A model generated the notes under the pieces. The model made no database searches and had not been told where the DNA came from. It saw nothing but the letters and a program-made list of their open reading frames with translations. Positions 1 through 11,744 of a DNA stretch of 64,000 nucleotides are shown here, piece by piece. Numbering within the stretch: position 1 is the first letter of the stretch; each line of letters begins with the position of its first letter. This DNA is from Babylonia areolata. Its lineage: Eukaryota > Mollusca > Gastropoda > Neogastropoda > Buccinidae. The position numbers were made by a program, and so were the translations under genes. The stretch spans positions 6,377,441 to 6,441,440 of the forward strand of contig NC_134910.1 of the NCBI RefSeq assembly GCF_041734735.1. The letters are read 5' to 3'.

Positions 1-234
1 GGTCCCATAGATCCCGTGATGTGTGTCCGTGTGGGATGGGTCCCATAGATCCCGTGATGTGTGTCCGTGTGGGATGGGTCCCATAGATCCCGTGATGTGT
101 GTCCGTGTTGTACGGGTCCCATAGATCCCGTGATGTGTGTCCGTGTGGGATGGGTCCCATAGATCCCGTGATGTGTGTCCGTGTTGTACGGGTCCCATAG
201 ATCCCGTGATGTGTGTCCGTGTTGTACGGGTCCC
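1..234. repeat. 38-bp minisatellite, about 6 copies
   Basis: Six nearly identical 38-bp units start with ggtcccatagatcccgtgat. They differ mainly at the unit end (gtgggatg or gttgtacg). The array continues off the left edge and lies in the intron upstream of the calpain exon at 2284. Confidence 0.93.
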
Positions 235-364
235 AACGTTCAAGTCACTTCAGGTCGGCAGGAAGAGCCAGGGAATGCACCTCACGAACACAGAGGAAGA
301 AAAAAAAAATCAGTGATAAACTGGGAGCGGGAGGGGGGGTTCGGTTGGGGAAAGAGCACTGTGA

Positions 365-571
365 CGGTGTGTGTGTGTGTGTGTGTGAGTGTTGACAGTG
401 TGTGTGTGTGTGTGATGATATGTGTGTGAGTGTTGACAGCGTCTGTGTGTGTGTGTGTGTGTGATGATATGTGTGTGAGTGTTGACAGCGTCTGTGTGTG
501 TGTGTGTGTGATGATATGTGTGTGAGTGTTGACAGCGCGTGGGTGTGTAATGATATGTGTGTGAGTGTTGA

Positions 572-607
<36 letters not shown>

Positions 608-807
608 TGATATGAGTGAGTGTTGACAGTGTGTGTGTGTGTGTGTGTGTGATGATGATGTGTGTGTGTGATGATATGTGTGAGTGTTGACAGCGCGCGC
701 GTGTGTGTGTGTGTGTGTCTGATGATATGTGTGTGAGTGTTGACAGCGTGTGTGTGTGATGATGATGATGATGTGTGTGTGTGTGTGATGATATGTGTGA
801 GTGTTGA

Positions 808-849
<42 letters not shown>

Positions 850-926
850 TGATGATGATGATGATCTGTGTGTGAATGTTGACAGCGTGTGGTGTGTGTG
901 TGTGATGATCTGTGTGTGAGTGTTGA

Positions 927-978
<52 letters not shown>

Positions 979-2282
979 TAATATGTGTGAGTGTTGACAC
1001 TGTGTGTGTGTGTGTGATGATATGTGTGAGTGTTGACAGTGTGTGTGTGTCTGTGATGATATGTGTGTGAGTGTTGACAGCGTGTGGTGTGTGTGAGATG
1101 CTCTGTGTGTGTGTGATGATATGTGTGAGTGTTGACAGTGTGTGTGTTTGTGTGTGAGTGTTGACAGCGTGTGGTGTGTGTGTGTGATGATCTGTGTGTG
1201 TGTGATGATATGTGTGTGAGTGTTGACAGCGTGTGTGTGTGTGTGTGTGTGTGATGATATGTGTGTGTGTGATGATATGTGTGAGTGTTGACAGTGTGTG
1301 TGTGTGTGTGCGTGATGATATGTGTGTGAGTGGTGACAGCGTGTGTGTGTGTGTGTGTGTGTGTGATTATATGTGTGAGTGTTGACAGCGTGTGTGTGTG
1401 TGTGTGTGATGATATGTGTGTGAGTTGACAGCGTGTGGCTGTGTGTGTGTGATGATCTGTGTGTGAGTGTTGACAGCGTGTGGCTGTGTTTGTGATGATA
1501 TGTGTGTGAGTGTTGACAGCGTATGGCTGTGTGTGTGTGTGTGTGTGATGATATGTGTGTGAGTGTTGACAGCGTGTGGCTGTGTGTGTGATGATATGTG
1601 TGTGAGTGTTGACAGCGTGTGGCTGTGTGTGTGTGATGATATGTGTGTGAGTGTTGACAGCGTGTGGCTGTGTGTGTGATGATATGTGTGTGAGTGTTGA
1701 CAGCGTGTGGTGTGTGTGTGTGTGTGTGATGATATGTGTGTGAGTGTTGACAGCGTGTGGCTGTGTGTGTGTGTGATGATATGTGTGTGAGTGTTGACAG
1801 CGTGTGGTGTGTGTGTGTGATGATATGTGTGTGAGTGTTGACAGCGTGTGGTGTGTGTGTGTGTGATGATATGTGTGTGAGTGTTGACAGCGTGTGGTGT
1901 GTGTGTGTGTGATGATATGTGTGTGTGTTGACAGCGTGTGGCTGTGTGTGTGTGTGATGATATGTGTGTGAGTGTTGACAGCGTGTGGCTGTGTGTGTGT
2001 GTGATATGTGTGTGAGTGTTGACAGCGTGTGGTGTGTGTGTGTGTGTGATGATATATGTGTGAGTGTTGACAGCGTGTGGCTGTGTGTGTGTGATGATGA
2101 TATGTGTGTGAGTGTTGACAGCGTGTGGCTGTGTGTGTGTGTGATGATATGTGTGTGAGTGTTGACAGCGTGTGGCTGTGTGTGTGTGATGATATGTGTG
2201 TGAGTGTTGACAGCGTGTGGCTGTGTGTGTGTGTGTGTGTGATGATATGTGTGTGAGTGCTGACAGCGTGTGGCTGTGTGCA
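365..2282. repeat. TG-rich minisatellite, about 45 variable units
   Basis: Units of about 30-50 bp share gtgagtgttgacagcgtgtg, separated by (TG)n runs of varying length and gatgatatg blocks. The last unit runs directly into the calpain acceptor at 2282-2283, so the region before this exon is TG-rich with no polypyrimidine tract. The complementary strand gives long His/Thr-rich open frames that are products of the repeat. Confidence 0.93.
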
Positions 2283-2283
2283 G

Positions 2284-2420
2284 CACTGGACCCGTTCCTG
2301 ATGATCCGCTGTGAGGGGGAGAAGGTGCAGTCCACCTGGTGCAAGGAGACCAACTCTCCCAGCTTCAACATCTCCGCCACCTTCTACAGGAAGAAATCAG
2401 ATGTGCCCATCACCATTGAG
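2284..2420 (+). CDS. CAPN5: Calpain-5-like, penultimate coding exon (C2 domain, first part)
   Basis: This internal exon encodes part of the C-terminal C2 domain of a calpain-5/calpain-6/TRA-3 type cysteine protease. Visible blocks are LDPFLMIRCEGEKVQS and FYRKKSDVPITIE. They match the family pattern DPY-x-I-I-K-C-E-G followed by F-Y-R-K-K-x(3)-P-I-T-V. The Asp of DPF lies where C2 domains place a loop residue. The exon has an AG acceptor at 2282-2283, two leftover bases of a split codon, 45 codons, and a GT donor at 2421 in phase 0. It joins in frame to 4869. The protease core and C2-like domain III lie off the left edge. Calpain-5 versus calpain-6 cannot be separated because the catalytic residues are not in the window. 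The assignment rests on remembered family sequence. Confidence 0.87.
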
Positions 2421-2611
2421 GTACGGGGGAAGGGGACCCAGGTGGGGGCAGGGGCGGCGGGGGGTGGGGGTGGGTGGTGGAGGGGCATGAGTGGTGTGTG
2501 TGTGGGGGGGGGGATTGGATTGTGTGTGCCTCTGTGTGTGTGTATGTGTGTGTGTGTTTCATCCATGTGGCTGGGGGACTCGGTTCTCTTGCAGCTATTG
2601 TCTGTGCTTGC

Positions 2612-2642
<31 letters not shown>

Positions 2643-3048
2643 GACAGTTCAACGTTAGACGGAGCAAGCCAGAAGGAGGAATGCCATCAGTTGACAGCAT
2701 TGAATCATGGCTACAGTGTAACGTGATCACTTTTCACCGTAACCTTGATGAACATACCCCCCCCACCCCCACCCCCACCCCCCAACCCCCTCTCCAGTCA
2801 GTGTCACCGCCTACCCCACCATAGACTACACTGTGTCTGTGGTTTTCTGTGTGCGTCTTTTTGCTGTTTTCTAGTTCTCTTTGTTTTCCGCTGTGGATCA
2901 TGTGATGTGTGTGTGTGTGAGACTGGTGAGCAAGCATTGTGACTGGACTCCGTCCAAGATCCTGTGCAGGATAAGTACAGTACTACGTATCATCATCATC
3001 ATCATCATCGTTTATCTTCCTCATCATCGCTTCATCACCGTTCATCAA

Positions 3049-3109
3049 GGTGGTGGCAGAATGGTTAAGACGCTTGCCAATACAGAGTGTGGGGGTTTGG
3101 GTTCGAATT

Positions 3110-3147
<38 letters not shown>

Positions 3148-3350
3148 ATGTTTGACTGGAAAATCGAACTGAGCGCCAAGTCATTCGGGTGAGACGATAA
3201 ACTGAGGTCCCACGTGCAGCATGCATTGGCGCACCGCTGAAAAAAAACAACCCATGGCAACAAAAGGGCTTGTCCTGTGCCTGGTTTTTTTGTGTGTGTT
3301 TTTTTTGTTTTTTTCATCATAATTATTATTTATTTATTTATGTATGTACG

Positions 3351-3407
<57 letters not shown>

Positions 3408-3555
3408 TTTTTTTTTCTTCTCTCAAGGCCTGACTAAGCGCGTTGGGTTACGCTGCTGGTCAGGCATCTGCTTGGCAGATGTGGTGTAGCGTATATGGAT
3501 TTGTCCGAACTTAGTGACGCCTCCTTGAGCTACTGATACTGATACTGATTGTCCT
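3049..3555 (+). mobile_element. tRNA-derived SINE, full length with internal expansions
   Basis: A pol III-like head has box A (atggttaagacg, about 3061) and box B (gggttcgaattc, about 3099-3110). A (TC)n run at 3111-3145 follows. The body contains tcattcgggtgagacgataa, and a (TA)n run sits at 3353-3406. The 3' part is gatgtggtgtagcg...ggatttgtccgaac, and the element ends in (tgatac)n at about 3533-3552. The same 3' segment recurs at about 3690, 34640, 37630 and 56640. From memory this body is common in gastropods. Confidence 0.82.
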
Positions 3556-3770
3556 GTGCGGTCAACATTTTGGAGATGAAATCCTCTCTGCTAGCCACAC
3601 AAGTATAATTATGATTATATGATTCCGCACAAGGGGTGACTAGGTCAGGCTGCTGGTCACTGGCAGGCCTCTGGACTAGCACATCCACTGGCATCGCGTT
3701 AATGGATTTGCCCGAACGCAGTGACGTCTCAGTCCTTGAGAAACTCAAGAGTGAAAACGAAACTATCATT
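3556..3770 (+). mobile_element. Truncated copy of the same SINE family
   Basis: The segment repeats the SINE 3' region: ggtcaggctgctggtcac, then ggatttgcccgaacgcagtg and ccttgagaaactc. It has no tRNA-like head and is more diverged than the copy immediately upstream. Confidence 0.65.
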
Positions 3771-3854
3771 GTTGGTTAGTAGTGGTAGTCGTTGTAGTAG
3801 CTCTTATGATTATTGTTATTATTGTTGTTATTATTGTTATCATTATTATTATAG

Positions 3855-4720
3855 TAGTTGTACTGAGTAGCTTTATTATTGTTATACTGAGTAGCTTTAT
3901 TATTGTTATATTATTGTTATACTGAGTAGCTTTATTATTGTTATACTGAGTAGCTTTATTATTGTTATACTGAGTAGCTTTATTATTGTTTTATTATTGT
4001 TATACTGAGTAGCTTTATTATTGTTATACTGAGTAGCTTTATTATTGTTATACTGAGTAGCTTTATTATTGTTATACTGAGTAGCTTTATTATTGTTATA
4101 TTATTGTTATACTGAGTAGCTTTATTATTGTTATATTATTGTTATACTGAGTAGCTTTATTATTGTTATACTGAGTAGCTTTATTATTGTTTTATTATTG
4201 TTATATTGAGTAGCTTTATTATTGTTATATTATTGTTATACTGAGTAGCTTTATTATTGTTATACTGAGTAGCTTTATTATTGTTATACTGAGTAGCTTT
4301 ATTATTGTTTTATTATTGTTATACTGAGTAGCTTTATTATTGTTATACTGAGTAGCTTTATTATTGTTATACTGAGTAGCTTTATTATTGTTTTATTATT
4401 ATTATACTGAGTAGCTTTATTATTGTTTTATTATTGTTATACTGAGTAGCTTTATTATTGTTATACTGAGTAGCTTTATTATTGTTATACTGAGTAGCTT
4501 TATTATTGTTTTATTATTATTATACTGAGTAGCTTTATTATTGTTTTATTATTGTTATACTGAGTAGCTTTATTATTGTTATACTGAGTAGCTTTATTAT
4601 TGTTATACTGAGTAGCTTTATTATTGTTTTATTATTGTTATACTGAGTAGCTTTATTATTGTTATACTGAGTAGCTTTATTATTGTTATACTGAGTAGCT
4701 TTATTATTGTTATCATCATT
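3855..4720. repeat. 24-bp AT-rich minisatellite, about 35 copies
   Basis: The unit is tactgagtagctttattatt plus gtta, interspersed with a 12-bp sub-unit (ttattattgtta). Imperfect (TTA)n flanks on both sides suggest it arose from a triplet repeat. Confidence 0.93.
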
Positions 4721-4868
4721 ATTATTATAGTAGAGTAGCTTTATTGTTATTGTTAGTAGTACTAATAGTACAAAACACCAGAGTGGGCTTTTTTTCTTTT
4801 TTCATGCCGGAGGTGTTTGTTTCCCCCAACACCGGTAAGTGTCAGTGGCAGCTGTGCTGGGTGTCCAG

Positions 4869-5051
4869 GTGTGGAGCCACAACCGAGTGATAGACGACTA
4901 CGTGGCGGAGGCACGCTGCGAGGTGCTGGGGTCGGAGGACGGAGAACGGAAAGTACTGAACCTGTACGGCCGGAAGAAGGAGGCTGACGTGGTCAAGCCC
5001 GGCAAGATGACCGTCTTTGTCCGCAGCTCTCCCGACCTCACGTACCTGTAG
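4869..5051 (+). CDS. CAPN5: Calpain-5-like, last coding exon (C2 domain end)
   Basis: The terminal exon starts after the acceptor gtccag with codons V-W-S-H-N-R-V. These continue the PITIE of the previous exon exactly as family members read P-I-T-V-Q-V-W-N-H-R-V. It encodes 60 residues and a TAG stop at 5049-5051. Later blocks are DDYVAEARCEVLG (family: D-E-F-L-G-Q-V), VLNLYGRKKEADVVKPG and MTVFVRSSPDLTYL, which aligns with the L-P-G-x-V-x-V-x-I-x-S-S C-terminus of vertebrate calpain-5. Both exons are 0-phase at the junction. No calcium-EF-hand (PEF) domain follows, as expected for this atypical calpain subfamily. Confidence 0.87.
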   Translation: MWSHNRVIDDYVAEARCEVLGSEDGERKVLNLYGRKKEADVVKPGKMTVFVRSSPDLTYL

Positions 5052-5164
5052 ATGGATACACAGGGGCTGTCTGTTCCCGGTTCTCTCCTTTTCATCAGTC
5101 ACCCCGGCCCACCGCCTCACCCCACCCCCGCAACCTCCCTCCCCAACACTGACCACCACCACCT

Positions 5165-5785
5165 CTCCATGTCCCTTCACCGTCTCTCTCTTTTCCTGTA
5201 TTTCTCTCTTTTCCCTGTCTCTCTCTTTTCCTGTATTTCTCTCTTTTCCCCGTCTCTCTCTTTTCCTGTATCTCTCTTTTCCCTGTCTCTCTCTTTTCCC
5301 TGTATTTCTCTCTTTTCCCCGTCTCTCTCTTTTCCTGTATTTCTCTCTTTTCCCTGTCTCTCTCTTTTCCTGTCTCTCTTTTCCCCGTCTCTCTCTTTTC
5401 CCTGTATCTCTCTTTTCCTGTCTCTCTCTTTTCCTGTCTCTCTCTTTTCCTGTATCTCTCTTTTCCCGTCTCTCTTTTCCCCGTCTCTCTCTTTTCCCTG
5501 TCTCTCTCTTTTCCTGTATCTCTCTTTTCCCTCTCTCTCTCTCTTTCCCCGTCTCTCTCTTTTCCTCTATCTCTCTCTTTCCCGTCTCTCTCTCTCTCTC
5601 TTCCTGTCTCTCTCTTTTCCTGCCCTGTCTCTCTCTTTTCCCTGTCTCTCTCTTTTCCTGTCTCTCTCTTTTCCTGCCCTGTCTCTCTCTTTTCCCTGTC
5701 TCTCTCTTTTCCTGTCTCTCTCTTTCCCTGCCTCTCTCTTTTCCCTGTCTCTCTCTTTTCCCTGTCTCCCTCTTTTTCAGCTTCC
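5165..5785. repeat. CT-rich minisatellite (about 15-25 bp units), about 30 copies
   Basis: Units of the type tctctcttttcctgt alternate with tctctcttttcccc. As transcribed this is a 0.6-kb polypyrimidine tract in the calpain 3' UTR, a possible binding platform for PTB-type proteins (inference). The opposite strand gives an Arg/Glu/Lys-rich open frame that is a product of the repeat. Confidence 0.9.
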
Positions 5786-6029
5786 TCCTCATCTCCAGGT
5801 GTGACCCGTTTTGAACAATGATGTTTTGTCCACGCTGTGCGGTACGGACAGAGAAGCTCCGTCTCCAGGATACAACAGTGCAGACGAATGATGCATAGTT
5901 ATCAGCAGACAAAAAGCCAGCTGTTTCTTTTTTTTATCTTTTTATTTTTTTCTTTTCTTTTCTTGTCTCTCTCTCTCTCTCTTTTAATGGTATGTTTTGA
6001 ACCATTAGTCCCGGTTTCCAACCTCTTCC

Positions 6030-6070
<41 letters not shown>

Positions 6071-7264
6071 ACACGGAGCACAGTCTCTCACGTGTCTTTC
6101 CGTGGTCCAGTTTGGAAACCAACGGAAAACGTGGCAGCGCCTGCATTGCCGCAGATGCGCGTCAGTGGCCAATCTTGGCATGAACGTTTGTGGATGTGAA
6201 TGTGACCAGTTTGCGTCTCACCCTGTGAGGAGGGGACTACTGCTGCTTCGTCAGCTGTCACAAGTCAGCTGTGGGTGTGGAGGGAGTGTATGTCTTGTAC
6301 GTGAAAGACCCCATCCGCTACAATGTGATATTTTATAGGGTCCTTATGCCGTGTGTACAACTTACAGGTATTTACCTCAGAAAAGGAGAGAGCGTACTGA
6401 ACTTGACAGGCAGTTGAATGTGTTTTCTTTCTTTGCTGCTGCATCAGTTTGTTTTCCCGGAAGCTTGGCCTTCCCGTGTGATACGGCTTTATTTATTTGG
6501 TCATTTATTTGTTTTTTCATTTATTTTTTTTTTTTAAATACTAAAGTCATTTTTCCCTTGTTTTTCATGTTTAACTGCCGTGCAATCCATACTTTACACC
6601 AACAGAAAGATCCGTCCACTTTTATTCATAATTATTGCATCTTCATTGCATTACTTTTTTTGTAATTTTTTTAATAATTATTTTTTTATACATCTGTCAC
6701 GTTCTAACCGTTGTCATCCTTTTAACTTCTTTGTAAAATGCACGACCAGACAGAGTGCTGTTCAGTTTTGCTTCAGGTGTGTGTCATTTTCTGTTGTTGT
6801 TTTTGTGACTGGGACTTTGCCCGACAGTGTTGTGTTGTGATCACTGTTTCCATTCTCTTGCTGGTGGTGGCGGTGTACGGGTTTTTTTTTGTTTTTTTTT
6901 TTTTTTTTTGCAAATCCCTCCTGCTGATCACCTACTCCCCACCCACCCTCCCTCTCCCCGGGCCCCTCCTCTCCACACCCCTCCCCTGTTTGTTGAACTC
7001 AGTTCAGATTGAAAATGGATTTACCTTCCTGGATTTCTTTGGGGGAAATATCGATTACATACATCAATCAAAAAAACAACAACAACAGCTTCAAAAGCAG
7101 CTGACGGTCGTTGGGAGTGCAAAGCAGAGAGAAACAACCCAACTGGGGCCTGGCTGAGGAGAAGTGAGTTATCTGCCCTGTCTCTGTCAGTTGCCGCAGG
7201 AATGGTCACGTGGTGTCTTGGCCAGCGTTCCGGTCTTGGAATGGACCACGATAAACAGATAGAA

Positions 7265-7455
7265 TAGAACAAATCCCAGTACAAAATAGAAGAGGTCCCA
7301 GTACAAAATAGACCAGATCCCAGTACAAAATAGACCAGGTCTCAGTGCAGGTCTCAGTGCAAAATAGACCAGATCCCAGTACAAAATAGACCAGGTCCCA
7401 GTACAAAATAGACCAGGTCCCAGTACAAAATAGACCAGGTCCCAGTACACCTGTC
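7265..7455. repeat. 21-bp minisatellite, about 9 copies
   Basis: Copies of aaaatagaccaggtcccagt plus ac, some truncated, lie in the presumed calpain 3' UTR. Confidence 0.9.
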
Positions 7456-7823
7456 GTTCTGTGTCCACCTTTCTTCCTTTGTTGTGCTCTACGTGACCAA
7501 GTTTTCCATGTGTACCTTGTCAGTTGGATTTTGTTCTCACCCTGTTGACCACGTTTCGATTGTGGTTCGTAGTTTAGTTGTGATGCACGTAAAGCAGTAC
7601 CCATCATATGTTTTCTTATCTTTTCCACATACATATCTATCCCCCGCCCCCCTCCCCTACCCCAACCACTCTCTCGATTGCTTGCTCATTCCATGGTGTT
7701 TTTTCCCCTCTCTCTCATTCATCCACGACCTCCCACTGTCTTCAGAACCTTTTATGTTAATGGTGTGGGTTGATGTGTTGTTGTGTCCAGACTCTATGGT
7801 GAAGCGTATCTGTGATAAAACGT

Positions 7824-7829
7824 AATAAA
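7824..7829 (+). promoter_or_regulatory. CAPN5: Poly(A) signal AATAAA, probable calpain 3' end
   Basis: A canonical AATAAA is followed directly by a GT-rich stretch (ggtggatggtgttgtgatag), the classic layout of hexamer plus downstream element. It is the best-placed signal after the calpain stop codon. Confidence 0.6.
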
Positions 7830-8175
7830 GGTGGATGGTGTTGTGATAGTGTTGTTGTGTCCATGTCACCATTGATAGGCATGGCGTGCTGCGTGACGTG
7901 TCTGTAGCCAGAATACTGGTCACAGGGCTGTGGGCATTTTGATGGGTTTAACACCATCACCAGTCCTTTCAAACACATTTCCAGATCTGACAGGTTCACC
8001 CGGATTCTGTTGAGCATGCTTTTTGTCTGTTAATCTGCTTCCGTCACAAACACACGTACACACAAACATAAGCTACACATGCACACTAGCGGTCACTGTA
8101 TACATGTTGGTTGAGGTGATGTTCAGGCGTTGATTTGCTGCTCTCTCTCTCTCTCTCTCTCCCTCCCTCCCTCCC

Positions 8176-10070
8176 AATAACCATAATTCCCTAAGTGACG
8201 AAAGTGGTAAATTATATGGAATAATCACTCATAAGAGATTGCAAGAATGGGTGGATGAAAATGACATCACTAGTGACCACCAAGCCGGTTTTAAAAAAGG
8301 ATATTCCACTGTATACCACATGTTTACGTTGCTTGCATTAGCACAGAAACAGTTCTCCTTTAACTGTACGTTGTATGTTGCTTTCATTGATTTCGAAAAG
8401 GCATTTGATTCTGTTAATCATAATCTTCTGTGGCCAGTTTTACTTAGGAATGGTATAAGAAGTAAACTTTACAAAATGTATAAAAAGCATGTATAATGTA
8501 GTAAGATCTAGAGTTCGTTGTGGCGCTAAACTGACTGAATTCATTAACTGTACAGCTGGGGTTAGACAGGGGGATGCCTGCAGTCCGATTTTGTTTTCTT
8601 TATTCATTAATGAATTAGCAATCCAAGTAATTAATAATGGAAGAGATGGGGCTCTGTTTCCGATTGATTCCCTTGAATTATTCATACTTTTGTTAGCTGA
8701 TGTTATTATTCTTAAGTCAGAAACTGTTACAGGTTTACAAACACAGTTGAACAACCTTCCCCGTGTAGCAGTTTCACTCCAATTAAAAGTTATTATGTCA
8801 AAAAGTAATATCATAGTATTTCGTAGGGGCGGTTATTTGAGCAGTAGAGGGAGGTGGGTGTATGATGGTAGTTTGATGCCAGTTGTCAATGTTTATAAAT
8901 ATCTGGGCATATTTTTCTCCACACGCTTGAGTTTCGTTCGGGCATGCAAAGATCCAGCAAGCAGAGCCAAAATGCACTAATTTGTATAATGAAAAAGTCG
9001 CATATGCTCAATAATGTTTCCTTTGATTTATTTATCAAATTATTTGATGAACAGATGCAGCCCGTTGTGCAATACGGGTCTGAATTGTGGGGTTTTGATA
9101 AAGCTGCTGTTCACTGTGAATCAGTCCACACTTTTGCATTAAAGAGATTTTTAGGATAGGCAAACTCTCAGTGACTTAGACAGTTAGTGTATGGTGGAAC
9201 GAATTGATACCGGTTATATCTAGTTTCTGCAGTCAAGTGTATCCGTTATTGGTTGAGATTGCTGCAAATGGAACATAACAGAATACCCCACAAAGCTTAT
9301 GATATGCTATATGATTTAGATGCTAGAGGCAGAGTGAACTGGGTAACCAAGATTCGCCATTGTTTGTTTGAATATGGGTTTGGATTTGTTTGGTTAAACC
9401 AAGGTGTTGGTAGCATCCAGGCGTTTATTGGTGTGTTTCAACAACGACTGATTGATTGTAGATGGCAGAAGTGGTCTGATCAAAATTATTCAAAATATTG
9501 AAAGATTAAGTTTCTATAAGAATTTGTGCAATGTGTCTGAGTCGAATCCTTACTTAGTGTTATATATGGATAGACATTTAGAATATATAACAACAAGATT
9601 TATATTAGGTATCACTGAATTAGCGGTCCATTATTACAGATACAGAACATGTAACGACAGTGATCTGATCTGTTCATTATGTAAAGAGTCACAAGAAAAT
9701 GAGATACACTTTGTTCTTTGCTGTCCAGTTTTTAGGAACATTCGAGAGGACTTTATTCAGCCTAAATATTATCGAAAACCTACATTGTTTAAATTGAACT
9801 TAATCAAGTCATCTACTTCCCCTGAAGTTGTTCGCAAATTTTCACTATTTTTTATACAAAGCTTTCAAATTCAGAGAAATCACTATTTCGTGAAAACGTT
9901 TGTTTTCTTTCCTTTTTCTTTCATTGTTCTACACATTGAACTGTAATGCAGTTATATTTTTGTTTGACTGTGTTTACTGATGCTCACAGTGATGTATTGT
10001 TTGTAAAATGATGTTCACATTCCCCTAAATATGAAGCTGAGGCATATACATGAATAAAAACCATCTTGAA
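8176..10070 (+). mobile_element. 5'-truncated non-LTR retrotransposon (LINE), decayed
   Basis: Pieces of a LINE ORF2 lie in order on the plus strand. The reverse transcriptase has QAGFKKGYST, the catalytic-Asp block VAFIDFEKAFDSV, GVRQGDACSP and a degenerate active-site motif LLLADVIIL (family consensus F/Y-A-D-D, so the second Asp has become Val). A thumb/connector region follows (YLGIFFSTRLSF, GSELWGFDK, GFGFVWLNQGVGS). A C-terminal Cys-His motif is C-x2-C-x8-H-x4-C in CSLCKESQENEIHFVLC. The frame changes several times (near 8490, 8950, 9160 and 9480). Endonuclease and ORF1 are absent. The 3' end carries AATAAA at 10053 and then merges with a (TC)n run. It resembles Jockey/CR1-like LINEs of marine invertebrates, but the clade is not certain. 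Confidence 0.9.
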
Positions 10071-10074
10071 TCTC

Positions 10075-10870
10075 TCTCTCTTTCTCACACACAATCACAC
10101 ATTTTCGAACCGTCATATTAAGTCAGTTTAATCGTTCACTGGTCCACGACACAATCTTAACCATTGGTTTTAATAAAACTGAGCAATTTCAGATAACAAA
10201 TTTAGAACTGTAACGTTATTGAAAAAAACGACAATGCTGTGGTTGAACTTGATCAGTCATTGGCTGATGTAATCTATTTGATTGTTTAAGTGTATCATCA
10301 TGTCCACTGTCAGCTCAAGTGAGTTTGCTGTCACTCATCAAGGCTGATGCTCTGTGATTCTGATTTGGGGATTTAGGACAGATTTTGTTAAAGATCCATG
10401 GATTTTGACAGAAGTGGATGGGCTTCTCTGGACACCAGTATGATTTGACTGGTCAAGATGTGTCATGACCAGTCCGGTGAAACTCAACTGTGGGTTTGGC
10501 CACTGAAGCTTGTGTGTGAGAAACAGTGCATGTGCTTGCATGCCTTCATGTGTATGTTTCTGTGTGTGAGATAATCATTGTATCTTTTTTTCTTTTCTTT
10601 TTTTTTGTGTAATATTAAAAACTGTTTCAGACATGGGTTTTTTTAAGTGGGGAAAATGTGATACTTTTGTATTGTTATTGTCTTTTTGTTGTTGTTGTTG
10701 TTTGTTTTTGTATTTTGCATTGTGTTTCATTGTTTCCCATTTCTAAATTCAAGCTGCTATGAAACATCGTTGGGGAATCCACTATGGACAGCCGCGTAAT
10801 CAGGTTGAGGATTTAGTACTGAGGAGATTGTTGACCATCTGGAGTGTGAACCATCAGTGCACTGTTGTGG
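10075..10870. other. Single-copy AT-rich intergenic sequence
   Basis: Nothing recognisable is seen apart from short TC, CA and T runs. No convincing coding exon is present on either strand. Confidence 0.5.
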
Positions 10871-10872
10871 TC

Positions 10873-11410
10873 ATGATGACTGCTTTCTGTGATACTGGTT
10901 TCTTCATTCATTCCTTCCTTCCTCATGACGACTGCTTTCTGTGATACTGGTTTCTTCATTCATTCCTTCCTTCCTCATGACGACTGCTTTCTGTGATACT
11001 GGTCTCTTCATTCATTCCTTCCTTCCTTCCTCATGACAACTGCTTTCTGTGATACTGGTCTCTTCATTCATTCCTTCCTTCCTTCCTTCATGACAACTGC
11101 TTTCTGTGATACTGGTCTCTTCATTCATTCATTCCTTCCTCATGACGACTGCTTTCTGTGATACTGGTCTCTTCATTCATTCCACCCTTTCTTCCTTCCT
11201 TCATGACGACTGCTTTCTGTGATACTGGTCTCTTCATTCATTCATTCCTTCATGACGACTGCTTTCTGTGATACTGGTTTCGTCATTTATTCCACCCTTA
11301 CTTCATGACGACTGCTTTCTGTGATACTGGTCTCTTCCTTCCTTCCTTCCTCATGACGACTGCTTTCTGTGATACTGGTTTCTTCATTTATTCCACCCTT
11401 CCTTCCTTCT
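10873..11410. repeat. About 47-bp minisatellite, about 11 copies
   Basis: The unit core is catgacgactgctttctgtg, then atactggtctcttcattcat and a variable (CCTT)n spacer. Length differences between units come mostly from the CCTT run. Confidence 0.93.
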
Positions 11411-11744
11411 CCTGTTCCGTCAGTGACCCACGGAGCGCCTCTGTATGCACGCCAAAGTTACTGAATTTATCATGTTACCATAGACATTCCAGTGTTTTTG
11501 CTTATCAGGTTGATTAACATAGAAATTTGTTCTCATTATTTTAAAATTTGTTTGACTAAATTCTTTTTTTGATGATTGAATATGATTCATTATTCAGTAA
11601 CTAGATTTGTTGAAAAAAAATTCCAGTATTATTCCTTATTTTTTTAAAAATAAACCATCATTCAGTTACTGAAGGTTTGTTGAATTGTTGAAAACAAAAA
11701 AACAGTATCCAGTATCCAGCAAGACGCAGGCGAGGAGGAGTGTT

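Larger units (their letters stand above)
2421..4868 (+). other. CAPN5: Calpain intron between the last two coding exons
   Basis: A GT-AG intron of about 2.4 kb. It starts gtacgg and ends gtccag. It contains a very G-rich stretch at about 2425-2515 that could fold as a G-quadruplex on the transcript strand, poly-T at 2622-2641, a C-rich run at 2757-2795, two SINEs and a 24-bp minisatellite. Confidence 0.8.
5052..7850 (+). other. CAPN5: Probable 3' UTR of the calpain gene
   Basis: The sequence after the stop has no further recognisable exon and leads to a canonical poly(A) signal at 7824. It holds the CT-rich array at 5170-5780, a (TG)n run at 6034-6069, an AT-rich stretch at 6480-6730 and a 21-bp array at 7270-7450. 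The 3' end is inferred from the signal only. Confidence 0.55.

Noticed and set aside
310-2286. 658-codon His/Thr-rich minus-strand frame
   Set aside because: It is the complement of a TG-rich minisatellite; the same peptide cycle appears in other frames and there is no homology or splice support.
3049-3125. Functional tRNA gene on the plus strand
   Set aside because: The head lacks a convincing acceptor stem closure and is fused to the SINE body with known 3' segment.
5017-5814. Ser/Leu/Phe-rich plus frames and an Arg/Glu/Lys-rich minus frame
   Set aside because: Products of the CT-rich array in the calpain 3' UTR.
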